From an uncultured Chromatiaceae bacterium (GTDB lineage Bacteria; Pseudomonadota; Gammaproteobacteria; JAADHS01): 42,052 bases of DNA. Where the stretch lies: positions 1 to 42,052 of the forward strand of contig CALZJI010000181.1 in NCBI GenBank assembly GCA_945787615.1, in the 5' to 3' direction. Under the pieces are notes generated by a model. The model was not told the origin of the DNA. It saw only the letters and a list, made by a program, of their open reading frames with translations, and did not search any database. A program made the position numbers and the translations under genes. Each line of letters starts with the position of its first letter. Positions within the stretch are counted from its first letter, which is position 1. Below are positions 22,695-33,922 of the stretch, one piece after another.

Positions 22695-23084
22695 ATGCCG
22701 CGTCCACGTTACACCATCACGAAGTCCGACTACAAAACGGCGCGGGACTATATTGCACGCAAGTTTTTTCAGAATGCGTCGTGGCCGGCGGAAGACGATC
22801 TTGAGAGCATTAGAGCTGAGCGCAGCTTCAAAAGGACAACAGACGTGACGACACTCAACGCGTGGTGTGAAAAATGGCTTACCGCCGAGCAGTGGACACA
22901 GCTTAAAAACGCCGTTCGGGCCACGCGAAAGCGGCGCGCCGCCCTCGCCGGCGAAGGGCGGAAACACATTTCATTAACCCATCGCGCTTGGCTTATGTTA
23001 AGCAATCTTTCAATGCGTGATGGCATCACGATATCGGAATGGCTGGAAGAGAATCTTGAAGACGAGTGGCAGAAACATTGTTGA
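22695..23084 (+). CDS. Hypothetical basic protein, possible RHH, arm 2
   Basis: Mirror of 18969-19358; first of a two-gene unit with the WGR gene. Confidence 0.65.
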   Translation: MPRPRYTITKSDYKTARDYIARKFFQNASWPAEDDLESIRAERSFKRTTDVTTLNAWCEKWLTAEQWTQLKNAVRATRKRRAALAGEGRKHISLTHRAWLMLSNLSMRDGITISEWLEENLEDEWQKHC

Positions 23085-23124
23085 ATTGGTTTGAACATAA
23101 TCTGAAACTAGACTGAGGGACACG

Positions 23125-23397
23125 ATGGAAGAGATCATTTTTGAAACGGCCCGTTGGCAGCGCCGGCGTTGGCACCGAATCGAGGAGACCGAACGCCGTT
23201 ACTACGAAGCGCATCTTCATCAAAACCTATGGGGACAGTGGGTCGTCACCCGTGTCAATGGGCGCATCAGCACCGCTTCCGGCCGAGTCGCCGATATCCT
23301 TGTAGACAGCTATGAAGACGGCCTCGCGCTTTTGGAAGCGATACAAAAACGCCGCCGCCAGCGCCGTTATTTACTCGTTTACAGTTATTCTGATTGA
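23125..23397 (+). CDS. Small WGR-domain protein, arm 2
   Basis: Mirror of 18656-18928; single WGR domain of 90 residues with a GAGGGA ribosome-binding site. Confidence 0.75.
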   Translation: MEEIIFETARWQRRRWHRIEETERRYYEAHLHQNLWGQWVVTRVNGRISTASGRVADILVDSYEDGLALLEAIQKRRRQRRYLLVYSYSD

Positions 23398-23866
23398 TGC
23401 TGGAAGATAACCCGTCTAACGAGATGCTCACCACGGGGTGGCGAATCACTCATATTCATCCCAAAACAGTCCCTTGATACGTCTGCCATCACCACCGACG
23501 CGCGGACTATCGAGACCTATATTTTTAACCCTATGATTAATATGACAAACATAGGGTTACACACCTTGCTATGTTCAGTTTATCGTGGCTACGAATCATA
23601 GTTTATGATTCGTACATTATGAAAGCCGAGCGCATGCACGCGTTTCCTCTAGACTCGCCGGGGATGAATTCTGCAACTGTGTTGATGTACGCGCACGGTT
23701 GACGGAAAATCTCCTGGTGGATGGTATGGTAAGACCAGTCTCGCCTTGCGCGCCGTGGAGGACCTGCAAGCCCAGGATCAAGCCGCGGCTATTACGGTTT
23801 CGCCGGCTTCTCCGCATGTCCGCATCAGGACACTATCCACATTGCGTGACCTGAGGAACGATCACG
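23398..23866. other. Convergent intergenic region with strong dyads, arm 2
   Basis: Mirror of 18187-18655; the stems lie at 23526-23559 and 23590-23614. Confidence 0.6.
23688..23863 (+). pseudogene. Possible RecA-like ATPase remnant, arm 2
   Basis: Mirror of 18190-18365; short GKTSLALRAVEDLQAQ stretch between frame breaks. Confidence 0.25.
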
Positions 23867-25471
23867 CTATTGGACTGGAATTTTGGCGTAGACGGTGGTT
23901 CCGGTGCCCCCCGACTTAACCGATAGCGTTCCACCCAACACGTGGGCACGCTCGCGCATACTCAGTATGCCCACCCCATTCCCCACGCGCTCGGGATCAA
24001 AACCGTCGCCGTCATCAGATACCGATATACTAATGTGCTCCAGTTGTTGAACTAATGCGATACGTACCTGAGCCGCGTTCGAATGTTTAACGACGTTGGT
24101 TAGGCTTTCCTGAATTATCCGATAGATGGCCATGTTCAACTCATCCCCGAGCGCGTCAAAACTGCCGCTCGGGTCGAGTTCAAAATGACATTCTGGGTGA
24201 AGCACATTAAAGGTGTTAACAATATCCTCGATGGCGCCTATCAATCCTAACGTATCGATGACTTCTGGCCGCAGCCGACGGATGATATTACGAGCTACCT
24301 CGTAGACGCGTTCGATCATTTCCACCGTCGAGTTCGCACAACGTTTCAACTCGTTAAGGTCATCATCGCGGGCTGCGTTATCAAGCAGTTCTTGCACACG
24401 CCACGCCTGTAATTTCGCCGCAACGAGCGTTGCATTGAGCTCATCGTGAATTTCTCTCGCAATATACTTTCGCTCATCCTCGAGCCGTTGATTCATCGCT
24501 CGGATAAGTGCGCGATTTTGTTCATTAAGTATTGATAGCTTTTCCGTGCGTCTCTCGACCTCGTCTTCTAATTGTCTCGTGTGTTCTTTTAACCTATTAT
24601 CGCGAGCGGCTATCGATTGCAACAAGGTATTGTATGCTTCGCCGATCGTAGCGAGTTCGCTAACCGTGGTATGCTCGCGGTAGGGTGTCGCCAGGGATAA
24701 ATCGGATTTAGCCGTGTTCATTTTTGATGAAAGTGTTAACAGAGGTCTAGAGAAATGGGAAGCGACGAATCCCAGTACAATAATAGTTATCAATACGTAC
24801 AGTATCGTTACAGCCGATAATTGTAACGATAGCCTCCACAGTGAATCTCGTGCACGTTTCTTAGAGAAAACGATATCGACATACCCAATATGTTCGTCTT
24901 TATTAAAGGTGTCCATGTTGAGAAGATCAACGGTATCGGCTGTAATCTTCGAAGAGCGATCGGTTAATGCGGCCTCTCGTCTTAGGTTTTTAAAAAACAC
25001 GTTAGCCGTAAAATACCAATAATCGTCGTCTTCATAATAGAGAATGCTGTGTTGGTCAGATTCGCTAAAACTGATTTTATTGACTACCTCACTAGTTTTA
25101 ATTGTTGCATTACTTCCTTTAAAAGGGGTAGAGAACAGACGCTCTCGTTTAGTGTTGAGCACTTCAACATAAACGACATCCGGTACCGAATATGCCGATT
25201 CGAGCGGCATTTTTGCAAACACTTCGCTATTCGTAACAATTGCGAGATCGATATCGTCGCGCAATTGCATGAGGATCGCGGAGGCCATATCCTCTAAGGA
25301 ATGATTGATAACGCGACTCGTCGACATATTGGCGAGGATGACTAAGATTGAGGCGAATACTATAAATGCGACCGAAAACGTTAGGATAAAATAATCCCTA
25401 AAAGACCGCTTAGCCGGATTTGTTGATGTCTTGTAAAACGAGAATCGCATTCTATTGGTCACGCGTTTCAT
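23867..25471 (-). CDS. Sensor histidine kinase, arm 2
   Basis: Mirror of 16582-18186; H342 kinase with periplasmic sensor region. Confidence 0.94.
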   Translation of the reverse strand: MKRVTNRMRFSFYKTSTNPAKRSFRDYFILTFSVAFIVFASILVILANMSTSRVINHSLEDMASAILMQLRDDIDLAIVTNSEVFAKMPLESAYSVPDVVYVEVLNTKRERLFSTPFKGSNATIKTSEVVNKISFSESDQHSILYYEDDDYWYFTANVFFKNLRREAALTDRSSKITADTVDLLNMDTFNKDEHIGYVDIVFSKKRARDSLWRLSLQLSAVTILYVLITIIVLGFVASHFSRPLLTLSSKMNTAKSDLSLATPYREHTTVSELATIGEAYNTLLQSIAARDNRLKEHTRQLEDEVERRTEKLSILNEQNRALIRAMNQRLEDERKYIAREIHDELNATLVAAKLQAWRVQELLDNAARDDDLNELKRCANSTVEMIERVYEVARNIIRRLRPEVIDTLGLIGAIEDIVNTFNVLHPECHFELDPSGSFDALGDELNMAIYRIIQESLTNVVKHSNAAQVRIALVQQLEHISISVSDDGDGFDPERVGNGVGILSMRERAHVLGGTLSVKSGGTGTTVYAKIPVQ

Positions 25472-26502
25472 TCTGTTATGTGTGACGGATACGTCAGTGA
25501 AAACTCATCATTTACTGCATCGATGGGAACGCCCAAATGTACCGCAACACGCTTGTTAATTGCCGCTGACAATTCAGTAATCGTTATAATCTGTTGTTTT
25601 TCGCCCAACGCGAGTTCCGCTAGCCGATTACCTGTTGCTTCGAGATTCGGATAAACCGCAAACAACACGCCCGCTTCGACATCGGAGAGCTTGTTAGAGA
25701 TAATTGGTATCTGATGAATCCAAGCGAGACGGACTATCAGCTCTATAAACGTGTCATTGTTCGAAAATGGATCGTTAATTAACCAAAGACTATCATGCGG
25801 CGATAGCGAAGGAATTAAAGTTGAGTACGTCGTGCCGGCCTCAGAAACCGTAGAGACCGGGTGTTTCGCTAATTCAAGTCCAACTTCGCTAGCCGCGACG
25901 TCTGCTTGAGTTATCACCCAGTGAGATATCGCGTCACTGTATACGACGTGTACCCGTTTAATCGTACGGCGTTTCCACGAACCTAACGTCTGCACGAGTT
26001 TCTGGAACACATAAGCCGGATCAGGTGTAAAGAGTATTCCGGAATGGTCGTCGATCTCCTGCAGCACGGTGGACGGAAACGATGCGCAAAAAACGTGCTT
26101 TACGTTCCGATTAAGCGAACGCGTACGAAAAAACGTGTTGCCGATTGAGATTGCATTGATAAGGCGTTCGTCATTAATGAGCTTACTCAGATTAGGGTCG
26201 TTAACGTCAACAGCAAATGTCTTTAGATTGAAGCGACGATTAGTCGATGCGATCCCTCTTAAAATCTCGTCTAGAAACACCGTGCGCTGCTCGGCGAGAT
26301 GGGGCGGGTAGACTACCAGAGAGTATTTGTCAGATTCTGGGTACGCTTCGCTTGGGACAACGCTGATAATGAAAAGCACTATGCTGAGTGTTAAGAACTT
26401 GTGATAGTATCGTAAGCAGTGATAACAACGACCCGTTTTACCCGAGGATTTTCCTATGCCTATCGTTAGGACGGAATCATTGATAAGTGTTTGGTCGCGC
26501 AT
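25468..26502 (-). CDS. ABC-type periplasmic binding protein, arm 2
   Basis: Mirror of 15551-16585; overlaps the kinase start by four bases. Confidence 0.8.
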   Translation of the reverse strand: MRDQTLINDSVLTIGIGKSSGKTGRCYHCLRYYHKFLTLSIVLFIISVVPSEAYPESDKYSLVVYPPHLAEQRTVFLDEILRGIASTNRRFNLKTFAVDVNDPNLSKLINDERLINAISIGNTFFRTRSLNRNVKHVFCASFPSTVLQEIDDHSGILFTPDPAYVFQKLVQTLGSWKRRTIKRVHVVYSDAISHWVITQADVAASEVGLELAKHPVSTVSEAGTTYSTLIPSLSPHDSLWLINDPFSNNDTFIELIVRLAWIHQIPIISNKLSDVEAGVLFAVYPNLEATGNRLAELALGEKQQIITITELSAAINKRVAVHLGVPIDAVNDEFSLTYPSHITE

Positions 26503-26652
26503 CGCCGGGTCGGAAAATAGGTTTAAATACCAAATAATATAATAATAGCAGTTGATTGTTAGGTGCCGCTTGGCGGTTTTATAAATCTCAACAAATCAAA
26601 GGGATGTGGTTTGCGCGGATAGTATAGCGCCTAAACTCTACTGCGGAATAGA

Positions 26653-26675
26653 CGTTCTACGTAACCAGTAGAACG
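26653..26675 (+). promoter_or_regulatory. Receptor leader hairpin, arm 2
   Basis: Mirror of 15378-15400; CGTTCTAC/GTAGAACG. Confidence 0.45.
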
Positions 26676-26689
26676 AAAGCGTGGGGTTT

Positions 26690-28714
26690 ATGACGCGACT
26701 ATTCGCGAGTATTACGTTACTACTTCTTCCTCTTTCATCTGTTGCGTATGACATAATGGACGTCTACGGCGATACGGAATTACTCAATATCGCCCTCGGG
26801 AAACAACAGTCGGTACGTTCATCGCCGATTGTTGCGACCGTCTTGACGGAAGACGATATCCTCGGCGTTCCGGCGAGAACATTAGACGATATTCTATTTC
26901 AAGCCGTCGGGATTCACCAGGCGGTCGATTCCTTATATAACCAAATCTACTCTATTCGCGGATTAAGTTCTCCCTTCAGCCAGACGCTCTTGTTTCTAAA
27001 TAACGGGACGGACGAACCCGCGGCGTTTTTCGGCCCACGGTTAAGTCCCGTATCGCAACGTACCCTAATGCGGCGGCTTAAACGAATCGAAATTCAACGA
27101 AGTCCCGGGTCGGCCATTTACGGCGCAGATGCGTTCTCTGGTGTCATCAATTTAATCACAAAACCGCCTTTAGAATTGCAGCAAACGCGCCTAGGCGGAC
27201 AAATAGGGTCTTTTGATAGTCAGTTTGGCTGGTTGATACATGGCGAGGAATTCGGTGGATTTAAAACCTATTTTGCTGCGTACAGTGCCGACAGTGACGG
27301 AGACGACCTATTGATCGATAGCGACGCGCAAACTCGTCACGATAGCCTCCTTAATACGACCGCGTCGTTAGCACCCGGTGACGCTAGGGCTTGGAGGAGA
27401 GCAAGCGCGCTGGTATTCGCCGCTAAAGGAAACGGTTTCAATATCTCCGCAAACTATGAGAAATTTCATGCTGGATGGGGTGCCGGTTTTAGAGAATCGC
27501 TACAGCCTAAGGATAATCGCGGAGAGTCCACTGAACTTGGGCTCATCGGAAAGTATGAACAGTCCCTGACACCGAATACGAAAGCGTTGTATACGCTTCG
27601 ACTTAATCAGAATGAGATTAACCCGAATGAAGCGAAATTGAGTCCACCGGGCGCCCTTGGAGGAGCGGCAACGATCGGTATCATCGATACGCTGCGATTT
27701 AAAGAAAAATACCTTGCCGTAGACGCTAAGTTCTTATACTCCGGTTTCGACCATGCGACAATCGACTATGGGTTCGGATATAACATTTTGAAAGTTCGCG
27801 ATGCGAGCATCGAACGGAATTACCTCGATTTTAACGGCAACATTTTACCTTTTGATTTTACCAGTACAGTAAACATTGATGGACTGATCGCTAATGAACG
27901 AGAAAATAGCTATGTATTTTTTCAACACAATTGGAACTTTTTGCCCGACTGGACATTAACCACCGGCGGCCGTTTAAACCATTTCAATACGTACGGCAGC
28001 AAAGTCAGCCCTCGCATGGGCCTTGTTTGGTTTCCAACGCTTGATTCGACATGGAAAATCCTATACGGTCGCGCATTTCAACCCCCGGCGTTAGTAGAAG
28101 GAGGCGATCTATTGGTCAGTCGGATCGACACCTACGAAATCGCGAATATTTATCGGCTCAACAAAAACTTGTCCACAGCATTGACTGCGTTTTCATATGA
28201 CATGAAGAATCCGATAGAGGATGTTGATACAGACGATCCATTGAATCGTAAGTTGTCACAAAATTATGAAGGGCAAACGGGCTACGGCGTCGAGGCAGAA
28301 CTGAAATGGCGCGTGAATGACAATTGGCGGGTTGTTGTTAACCACACTCAATTAGACGCTGAACGAAAAGATACGGGGCAATACCCCGGATACGCACCTA
28401 AACATACCACATACTTACGCTTGAATTGGCGGGCAAAACCGCAGTGGTTAACCGGATTGGAATTCAAAAATGTCGGTAATCGGCGTCGCGGTCCAGCGGA
28501 CAGTCGGCCTCCCCTTGATGGGTACACGACAACAAATGTTGTGATAAGGCGTTTCTTTAATCCTGAATTTAGCATTTCACTGCTCGGACGAAATATCTTT
28601 GACGTCGACGCACGCGATCCGAGTCCCGCTCCCGGGCTTAACATCCCGAATGACTTTCCGCTCGAGGGCCGGAGCCTTTATATAGAAGCCGAGTACGTCT
28701 GGGATAAATCCTAA
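26690..28714 (+). CDS. TonB-dependent receptor, arm 2
   Basis: Mirror of 13339-15363; the start is placed at ATG 26690 rather than GTG 26681. Confidence 0.93.
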   Translation: MTRLFASITLLLLPLSSVAYDIMDVYGDTELLNIALGKQQSVRSSPIVATVLTEDDILGVPARTLDDILFQAVGIHQAVDSLYNQIYSIRGLSSPFSQTLLFLNNGTDEPAAFFGPRLSPVSQRTLMRRLKRIEIQRSPGSAIYGADAFSGVINLITKPPLELQQTRLGGQIGSFDSQFGWLIHGEEFGGFKTYFAAYSADSDGDDLLIDSDAQTRHDSLLNTTASLAPGDARAWRRASALVFAAKGNGFNISANYEKFHAGWGAGFRESLQPKDNRGESTELGLIGKYEQSLTPNTKALYTLRLNQNEINPNEAKLSPPGALGGAATIGIIDTLRFKEKYLAVDAKFLYSGFDHATIDYGFGYNILKVRDASIERNYLDFNGNILPFDFTSTVNIDGLIANERENSYVFFQHNWNFLPDWTLTTGGRLNHFNTYGSKVSPRMGLVWFPTLDSTWKILYGRAFQPPALVEGGDLLVSRIDTYEIANIYRLNKNLSTALTAFSYDMKNPIEDVDTDDPLNRKLSQNYEGQTGYGVEAELKWRVNDNWRVVVNHTQLDAERKDTGQYPGYAPKHTTYLRLNWRAKPQWLTGLEFKNVGNRRRGPADSRPPLDGYTTTNVVIRRFFNPEFSISLLGRNIFDVDARDPSPAPGLNIPNDFPLEGRSLYIEAEYVWDKS

Positions 28715-28747
28715 TACGGGTCGTACGTATCACCGGCGGGCTAGGCA

Positions 28748-29647
28748 CTATTCACTGCTATCGGGCGGGCTCGCGATTCTCAGACGACAGTATCGTGAAC
28801 CGTCTATGGGTTTTAAGTCGTCGTTTCGCTCAGCAAAATATCGTTGTATATAGTCACCCACCGCTAAGTCGTCGAGACATTCGAATCCGAGCTTCCTTAA
28901 CTCATTTATGAAGTCCTCGGGAATGATTTCAAATCTGAGTGGCTCGCCCATCAAAGCCGTAAGTCGTTGCACTTTCTTTAATATTTGCGCGTCCTCGGGC
29001 GTAATGAGCTTCGAGGATACGCCATAGTCAAAAACGATAATGGATCCGGGCGCGCACGAAGACGAAATCGCCTGCAAGGTTTGCATTATTGCCGATTGAG
29101 TTAAATAAGGTGTCGTGCCTAACCACGAAATGAATGCCGGTCTGTGTTGATCAAAGCCGGAACGCTGTAGTGCGGTGGCGAAAGCCTCGTTCTCGTGATC
29201 TACGGAAACATAGCGGACGTTATGGACATCGTTTTCGCCCATTCTTTTAAGCTTTGACCGTTTATATTGCTGGGTTGCAGGATGGTCTATTTCATAAACA
29301 TGCAGGGAATCGAGTAGATCCGCGCGGCGTAGACAAAAGGTATCCAAACCCGCACCGATGATAATATACTGATCAATGCCCTCTTTAATGGCCTCCTCGA
29401 GGCAATCCTCCGCGTAACGGCACCGGCTCAATATCTGCGCTTGTGCAGGCCGATAAACGCTTCGTAATAGTTTGGTAAAAAAAACAGAAAACAGCACCCG
29501 GTTAGAGAGAATAATTCGTAATGTCGAGCCAACCATTTCTATAGCGAAGGGGTCTTCGAAAATATGATCCTTATCATATATAAAATGCGCTGCCCGGAAC
29601 GCGGCAGCGCTTTCTGCAGTCCTACTGTGCTTTCCATGCCTCATCAT
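28748..29647 (-). CDS. SAM-dependent methyltransferase, arm 2
   Basis: Mirror of 12406-13305; LCMT-like with GAGLDTF motif. Confidence 0.88.
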   Translation of the reverse strand: MMRHGKHSRTAESAAAFRAAHFIYDKDHIFEDPFAIEMVGSTLRIILSNRVLFSVFFTKLLRSVYRPAQAQILSRCRYAEDCLEEAIKEGIDQYIIIGAGLDTFCLRRADLLDSLHVYEIDHPATQQYKRSKLKRMGENDVHNVRYVSVDHENEAFATALQRSGFDQHRPAFISWLGTTPYLTQSAIMQTLQAISSSCAPGSIIVFDYGVSSKLITPEDAQILKKVQRLTALMGEPLRFEIIPEDFINELRKLGFECLDDLAVGDYIQRYFAERNDDLKPIDGSRYCRLRIASPPDSSE

Positions 29648-30277
29648 TCCCTCCCTCGCCGTACGACGGCATAAGATGGCTTGCTCTATGACTTATTGTT
29701 GTTGTAGCACCTGCTTTGCCCGACACATTCGTACCGACGAGCGGTGCGATGCTGTTTCATTATTTTATTCACAAGTAACATAGAATAACCCATACGGTGG
29801 AAAAACTCATGCCCCCTGAGGATCGCGAGCTCGGGTACGTTCGAGCCGTTCCCTACCGTTGATAGACACCATTCACGCTTAGGCGTTTTTGTGGGCGCGG
29901 GAGCCCACAGTACGCTCCCCCTCGCCTTTAGATTGAGTTCCACATAAGAGGGGGCCCGATGATCTTCGGGCCACGCAGTGAGCCGCCCCGTCGGCGCGTC
30001 TCCCGATCCGCTGAACTACATTCCCTAACGATAACTGGGGTCTCGACCGTCTTCTTGAAAGCGCCACTCCTCGCCGTTCACATCTCCCGATTTTTTGTAT
30101 TTACTTCGAGACCGCGTTTCGATACACATGACCCGGGCACGCTTGAGGTTCAGCATCGCCGCCTAATGAACTCGCCTCGTTCATTGAACGGTTTCGGAGC
30201 GCGTTAAATAGCTCAATGAGCAAAACAGCATTTATTGTTGATTCTCTCGATATTTTGCGTATTTTCGGAACCTATGT
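29648..30277. other. Gene-free region with GC-rich hairpins, arm 2
   Basis: Mirror of 11776-12405; hairpins at 29891-29908 and 29953-29972. Confidence 0.4.
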
Positions 30278-30712
30278 TTGTTGCCATATATGTTCTCGCC
30301 ATTGCGAGGTAAAACTATCTACGCACAGCGACTCACGGAAAATGCGTGTATTGCCGATCTCACGGATTTGGGGTTTACTCGCTTGATTCCTAAATTTATA
30401 GTCCTTATTGAGAACTTTGATGGGCTTGAAACGGTTATCGAGGACGAAATCGAAATGCCCTACCCGTATTTACATCGTATTGTCATGCGCACGTGGGGCA
30501 GCGACCCTCTGGAAAAACGCCAGGACGAGTTTATAAACCGGGTGGCGACGATGCCCTGTTTTTTTTATCGCGTGTTCAACGGCCGTACCCAATGGAATTC
30601 CCTTACGATGCGACTACGCGATTTCATGTCCCACGAAACAATATTTTGGAGAGACTACACGCCCTCTCCTTCGCCCGTACGCGTTAAAAGATGGCTCGTT
30701 GAATCCGCTTAA
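30278..30712 (+). CDS. Hypothetical protein of 144 residues, arm 2
   Basis: Mirror of 11341-11775; TTG 30278 or ATG 30290 start. Confidence 0.5.
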   Translation: MLPYMFSPLRGKTIYAQRLTENACIADLTDLGFTRLIPKFIVLIENFDGLETVIEDEIEMPYPYLHRIVMRTWGSDPLEKRQDEFINRVATMPCFFYRVFNGRTQWNSLTMRLRDFMSHETIFWRDYTPSPSPVRVKRWLVESA

Positions 30713-31004
30713 TGGCTGTTGTAAGCCGTGTTTCGAGTACTAGTCCTGAACCGGCAACGCCCGTAAACTCCGCCGTTGTTACTTGTATTGACGGGTAATC
30801 AACTGCTTCGCGACAAAGCGTCTGTGCTGTACCGAGTTTTCAAACTTACGTCGGTCTTCCGTCATGAATACACGCCTCTGTATGCGGCAACTACAGGCGC
30901 GTTTCCGACGACGTCCCGTTGGTACCGGCTACCGACACGCATCATCACTTCCCTTACTCGTCCGCACTTTTCGCTCAACACAAACGGTGATTAGGCTGGC
31001 GCGG

Positions 31005-31025
31005 CCCGGCGGCTCAACCACCGGG
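31005..31025. terminator. Hairpin at the end of the response regulator, arm 2
   Basis: Mirror of 11028-11048; strong stem without a T-run. Confidence 0.35.
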
Positions 31026-31688
31026 TTCTTTGTCGATAACCCCATACTGGAGCGCCAATCGCGTTAAGTCCGCAACGCGGGTATAACCCGCTTTCTCTTT
31101 GACCGCCAGTAAGATGTTATTGACGGTCTTAACCGAGACGCCCCATTCCTCGGCAATTTCCCGCGTGCTTCGCCCGCTCGCGATCAATTTAAACGCTTCA
31201 TACTCTCGCTTCGTGAAGGAATCGATGGGCGACGGACCTTCTTGTGTAGTTAAAAAAGCGAGTCGTTCCGCAATGTCAGGGGGAAAATAAAGCTCACCGC
31301 TCGATGCTTTCTTAATCGCCTCTATCAATATTCCGGGTCGACTTCGTTTGGTGACAAAGGCTTTCGCGCCGTATTTATACGCTTCCTTAATCAAATTATC
31401 CTGATCATGCTGAGAAAGAATGACGATTTTCGCGTCCTGGTCGTATTCGATGATTTCTTTCGTGGCGTCCAATCCTGTCGTCTTTTCCACGAATAAAAGA
31501 TCCAGGCAAATCACGTCTGGCCGTAGGGATTTATATTTTTCAACGGCGTCACGCGCGTTATCCGTTTCGCCGACGACCTGGATGTCCGGGGTATCCTGGA
31601 GAATGGACGCGAATCCTGCCCTTAATAGAGGGTGATCATCCGCTAAAACCACTTTAATTTTTTTGTTCGTCTCAGCGCCCATGTTCAT
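31014..31688 (-). CDS. NarL/FixJ-type response regulator, arm 2
   Basis: Mirror of 10365-11039; receiver D63 and LuxR-type helix-turn-helix. Confidence 0.93.
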   Translation of the reverse strand: MNMGAETNKKIKVVLADDHPLLRAGFASILQDTPDIQVVGETDNARDAVEKYKSLRPDVICLDLLFVEKTTGLDATKEIIEYDQDAKIVILSQHDQDNLIKEAYKYGAKAFVTKRSRPGILIEAIKKASSGELYFPPDIAERLAFLTTQEGPSPIDSFTKREYEAFKLIASGRSTREIAEEWGVSVKTVNNILLAVKEKAGYTRVADLTRLALQYGVIDKEPGG

Positions 31689-31715
31689 ATTTATTTAATA
31701 TCAGATAATTACGCC

Positions 31716-31748
31716 ATTATATGCGGTCCGTCCTGGCCAGCGCATATA
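31716..31748. promoter_or_regulatory. Response regulator promoter/operator, arm 2
   Basis: Mirror of 10305-10337; TATATGCG/CGCATATA overlapping TATAAT. Confidence 0.45.
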
Positions 31749-31829
31749 GCACCTTATGACAACCATTTTAGGCCTCTTCATTACCGAATTTTCTGCACCG
31801 GTTGGTGTCTCTGCCACTTAGGTTCGACA

Positions 31830-31880
31830 TTCCTATACGTTATTATTGTTTTTCCTATTTATTTCGTGTAAGTTTCCTAT
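31830..31880 (-). repeat. Three phased ATAGGAA repeats, arm 2
   Basis: Mirror of 10173-10223; exact 22-base period. Confidence 0.6.
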
Positions 31881-31959
31881 TTTTAAACGTGGTCCGGATT
31901 CCCTTTCGGAAAGTAAACTTTGGCAGGGCATCGTCTAATACATCGCTCGAAGGATTCTC

Positions 31960-33342
31960 GTGCTGACACAACACGATACGTCTAAGCCATCGCATGAGCG
32001 GCCAACCAACGGTCGGTCACCGTTGCTGCTGAAGGTCACCGACATCGACCTGTACGACCTCAATCCTCGCCATACCCGAAACGAACGCTACGAGGACCTT
32101 CGCGCGTCAATACGCGCCACCGGAGGCATCGATAGCCCCTTGACCGTCACCCGTCGCCCGAACGCATCTCCGTATACGGTCCGTTTCGGCTGCAACACGC
32201 GCCTTGAGATTCTTCAAGCGCTTTGTCAAGGAATACGGTATCCACGGTTCCTCGAAGTCTATTGCCTTTACATCCCGTGGTCCAGCGAGTCACGTGGCCA
32301 TTGCGCACACCTCATCGAAAACGAAAAGCGAAGCCCCCTTACGTTACTGGATAAAGCCTACCGACTTAAGAAGCAAAAAGAACTGCTCGAAGTGGAGCTG
32401 AATGCGCATCTATCACAGAGCCAGTTCGTCAAGGGATTCGCCAAAGCCGGCTACACAATTACTCAACCCATGCTTTTCCGGCATGAGTATGAATGGTCTA
32501 CGCTGGCAACGTACCTACCCGAGGCGCGGGCGATGAACCGGTTAACTCTTCGCGACATCGAGTCGCTTCGCACCTTACGTGCGCGCCACGGGAAATATGG
32601 GCGAGGAATTGCGTTTGCGGATAGAAAACACATTTTTGAGGACATGTATCTCGACTGCTTATCGCAACTTTACGGTGAACACTTCTCGCTCGCCGCCTTA
32701 GCCAATGAGCAGAACGAAAAAATCGCGAAGATAACCGACACCCCCACGATGAACGCGCGTATCAGCAACAACGCGATCGGTCACAAAGGCGGGATCGCCG
32801 ACCCCCCTCCCCTAGTAGACCCGCTCGCCTCGACGCCACGCGCGGACACCGAAACGCGACCGAATACGCGCGAAGCGCAAGCTGATCCCGGTTCGCGCCC
32901 CCGGACTACGCCGCCAGAAGACCTCGCGTCATTGCGACGGCGAACCTATGAGATTGCACCGCGGATCAGCGAACGGCATAAACTGGCCACTTGCGTCAGC
33001 GCATACGCCCTCGGTGTGGGCTACCTCGTCGACTTGCCTGTGGTGCCCGTTAGCAATAAAAAAAAGCCGGCCTGGTGGACTTTGTTGATCTGTTCCGAAC
33101 AAGACCACCTGGACAAATTGACTCGACTAAGCGACGGGAAGCTAGTTAGGAACATCCGCCTGGGGGCAAGACCCAAGAATGTTTACTCCGCGACCGGTCA
33201 GGCAGAGGTTGGTTTTTACTGGTTTTTCGTTGCCACCACGCTCACAGATTGTGAATTCAATGACTTTGTTTTGCTACTTACCCATCGCCGACAGATACGC
33301 GCGTTTTTAAAACGACGCGGCGGACTGCTTTGGGACGACTAA
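31960..33342 (+). CDS. PFGI-1-class ParB protein, arm 2
   Basis: Mirror of 8711-10093; GTG start preceded by AGGA. Confidence 0.85.
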   Translation: MLTQHDTSKPSHERPTNGRSPLLLKVTDIDLYDLNPRHTRNERYEDLRASIRATGGIDSPLTVTRRPNASPYTVRFGCNTRLEILQALCQGIRYPRFLEVYCLYIPWSSESRGHCAHLIENEKRSPLTLLDKAYRLKKQKELLEVELNAHLSQSQFVKGFAKAGYTITQPMLFRHEYEWSTLATYLPEARAMNRLTLRDIESLRTLRARHGKYGRGIAFADRKHIFEDMYLDCLSQLYGEHFSLAALANEQNEKIAKITDTPTMNARISNNAIGHKGGIADPPPLVDPLASTPRADTETRPNTREAQADPGSRPRTTPPEDLASLRRRTYEIAPRISERHKLATCVSAYALGVGYLVDLPVVPVSNKKKPAWWTLLICSEQDHLDKLTRLSDGKLVRNIRLGARPKNVYSATGQAEVGFYWFFVATTLTDCEFNDFVLLLTHRRQIRAFLKRRGGLLWDD

Positions 33343-33370
33343 ATCGGCAACGCGCATCGGGAGGCGCCCT

Positions 33371-33922
33371 ATGGACAACAGATACGATCAAAATTACGGC
33401 ACCCTCTGTTATCAACTCTTGATGGCCATCCTGGCCAATAACAAAATTGACCATCTATTCGCGATGGGTTTTTCAGGTGACGACGTGAGGTGGTTACAGA
33501 GCCTCAACCCCGAGGAACTAAAGCGCATCACGACAACGCCGTTTCCGGTAATGGGTTGGCGCCCAACAGTGCACAAAGAACGCATCAAAATGTGGAAAAA
33601 AAATGTTCGAGAAAATCGAGAAGAACTGCAACAATTAGACGAATTCATCATGCTTGGCGCCTCTTACCCATTGGTCCGCTACTGCTTCGGCTTGACCGAT
33701 CACCAGTTTCGGGATAGGTGTATGTTATTGAGTGTCGCACCCTATCGGGGCCGTGCCCGACTGCCTCCGGAGGACGTACAAACGGAGGCGTGGTGTCTGT
33801 TTCAGGCGCATCTCCACCTCCCTACCCGTTTACGCATACTCGAGATTGGTCGTGGCGTCACCGTTCCCTTGCGAGACGTCTGGTCACTGCTTAAACAATG
33901 GGAACACGAGGTACTAAATTAA
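33371..33922 (+). CDS. DUF2857-type protein, arm 2
   Basis: Mirror of 8131-8682; follows the PFGI-1-class ParB by 28 bases. Confidence 0.75.
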   Translation: MDNRYDQNYGTLCYQLLMAILANNKIDHLFAMGFSGDDVRWLQSLNPEELKRITTTPFPVMGWRPTVHKERIKMWKKNVRENREELQQLDEFIMLGASYPLVRYCFGLTDHQFRDRCMLLSVAPYRGRARLPPEDVQTEAWCLFQAHLHLPTRLRILEIGRGVTVPLRDVWSLLKQWEHEVLN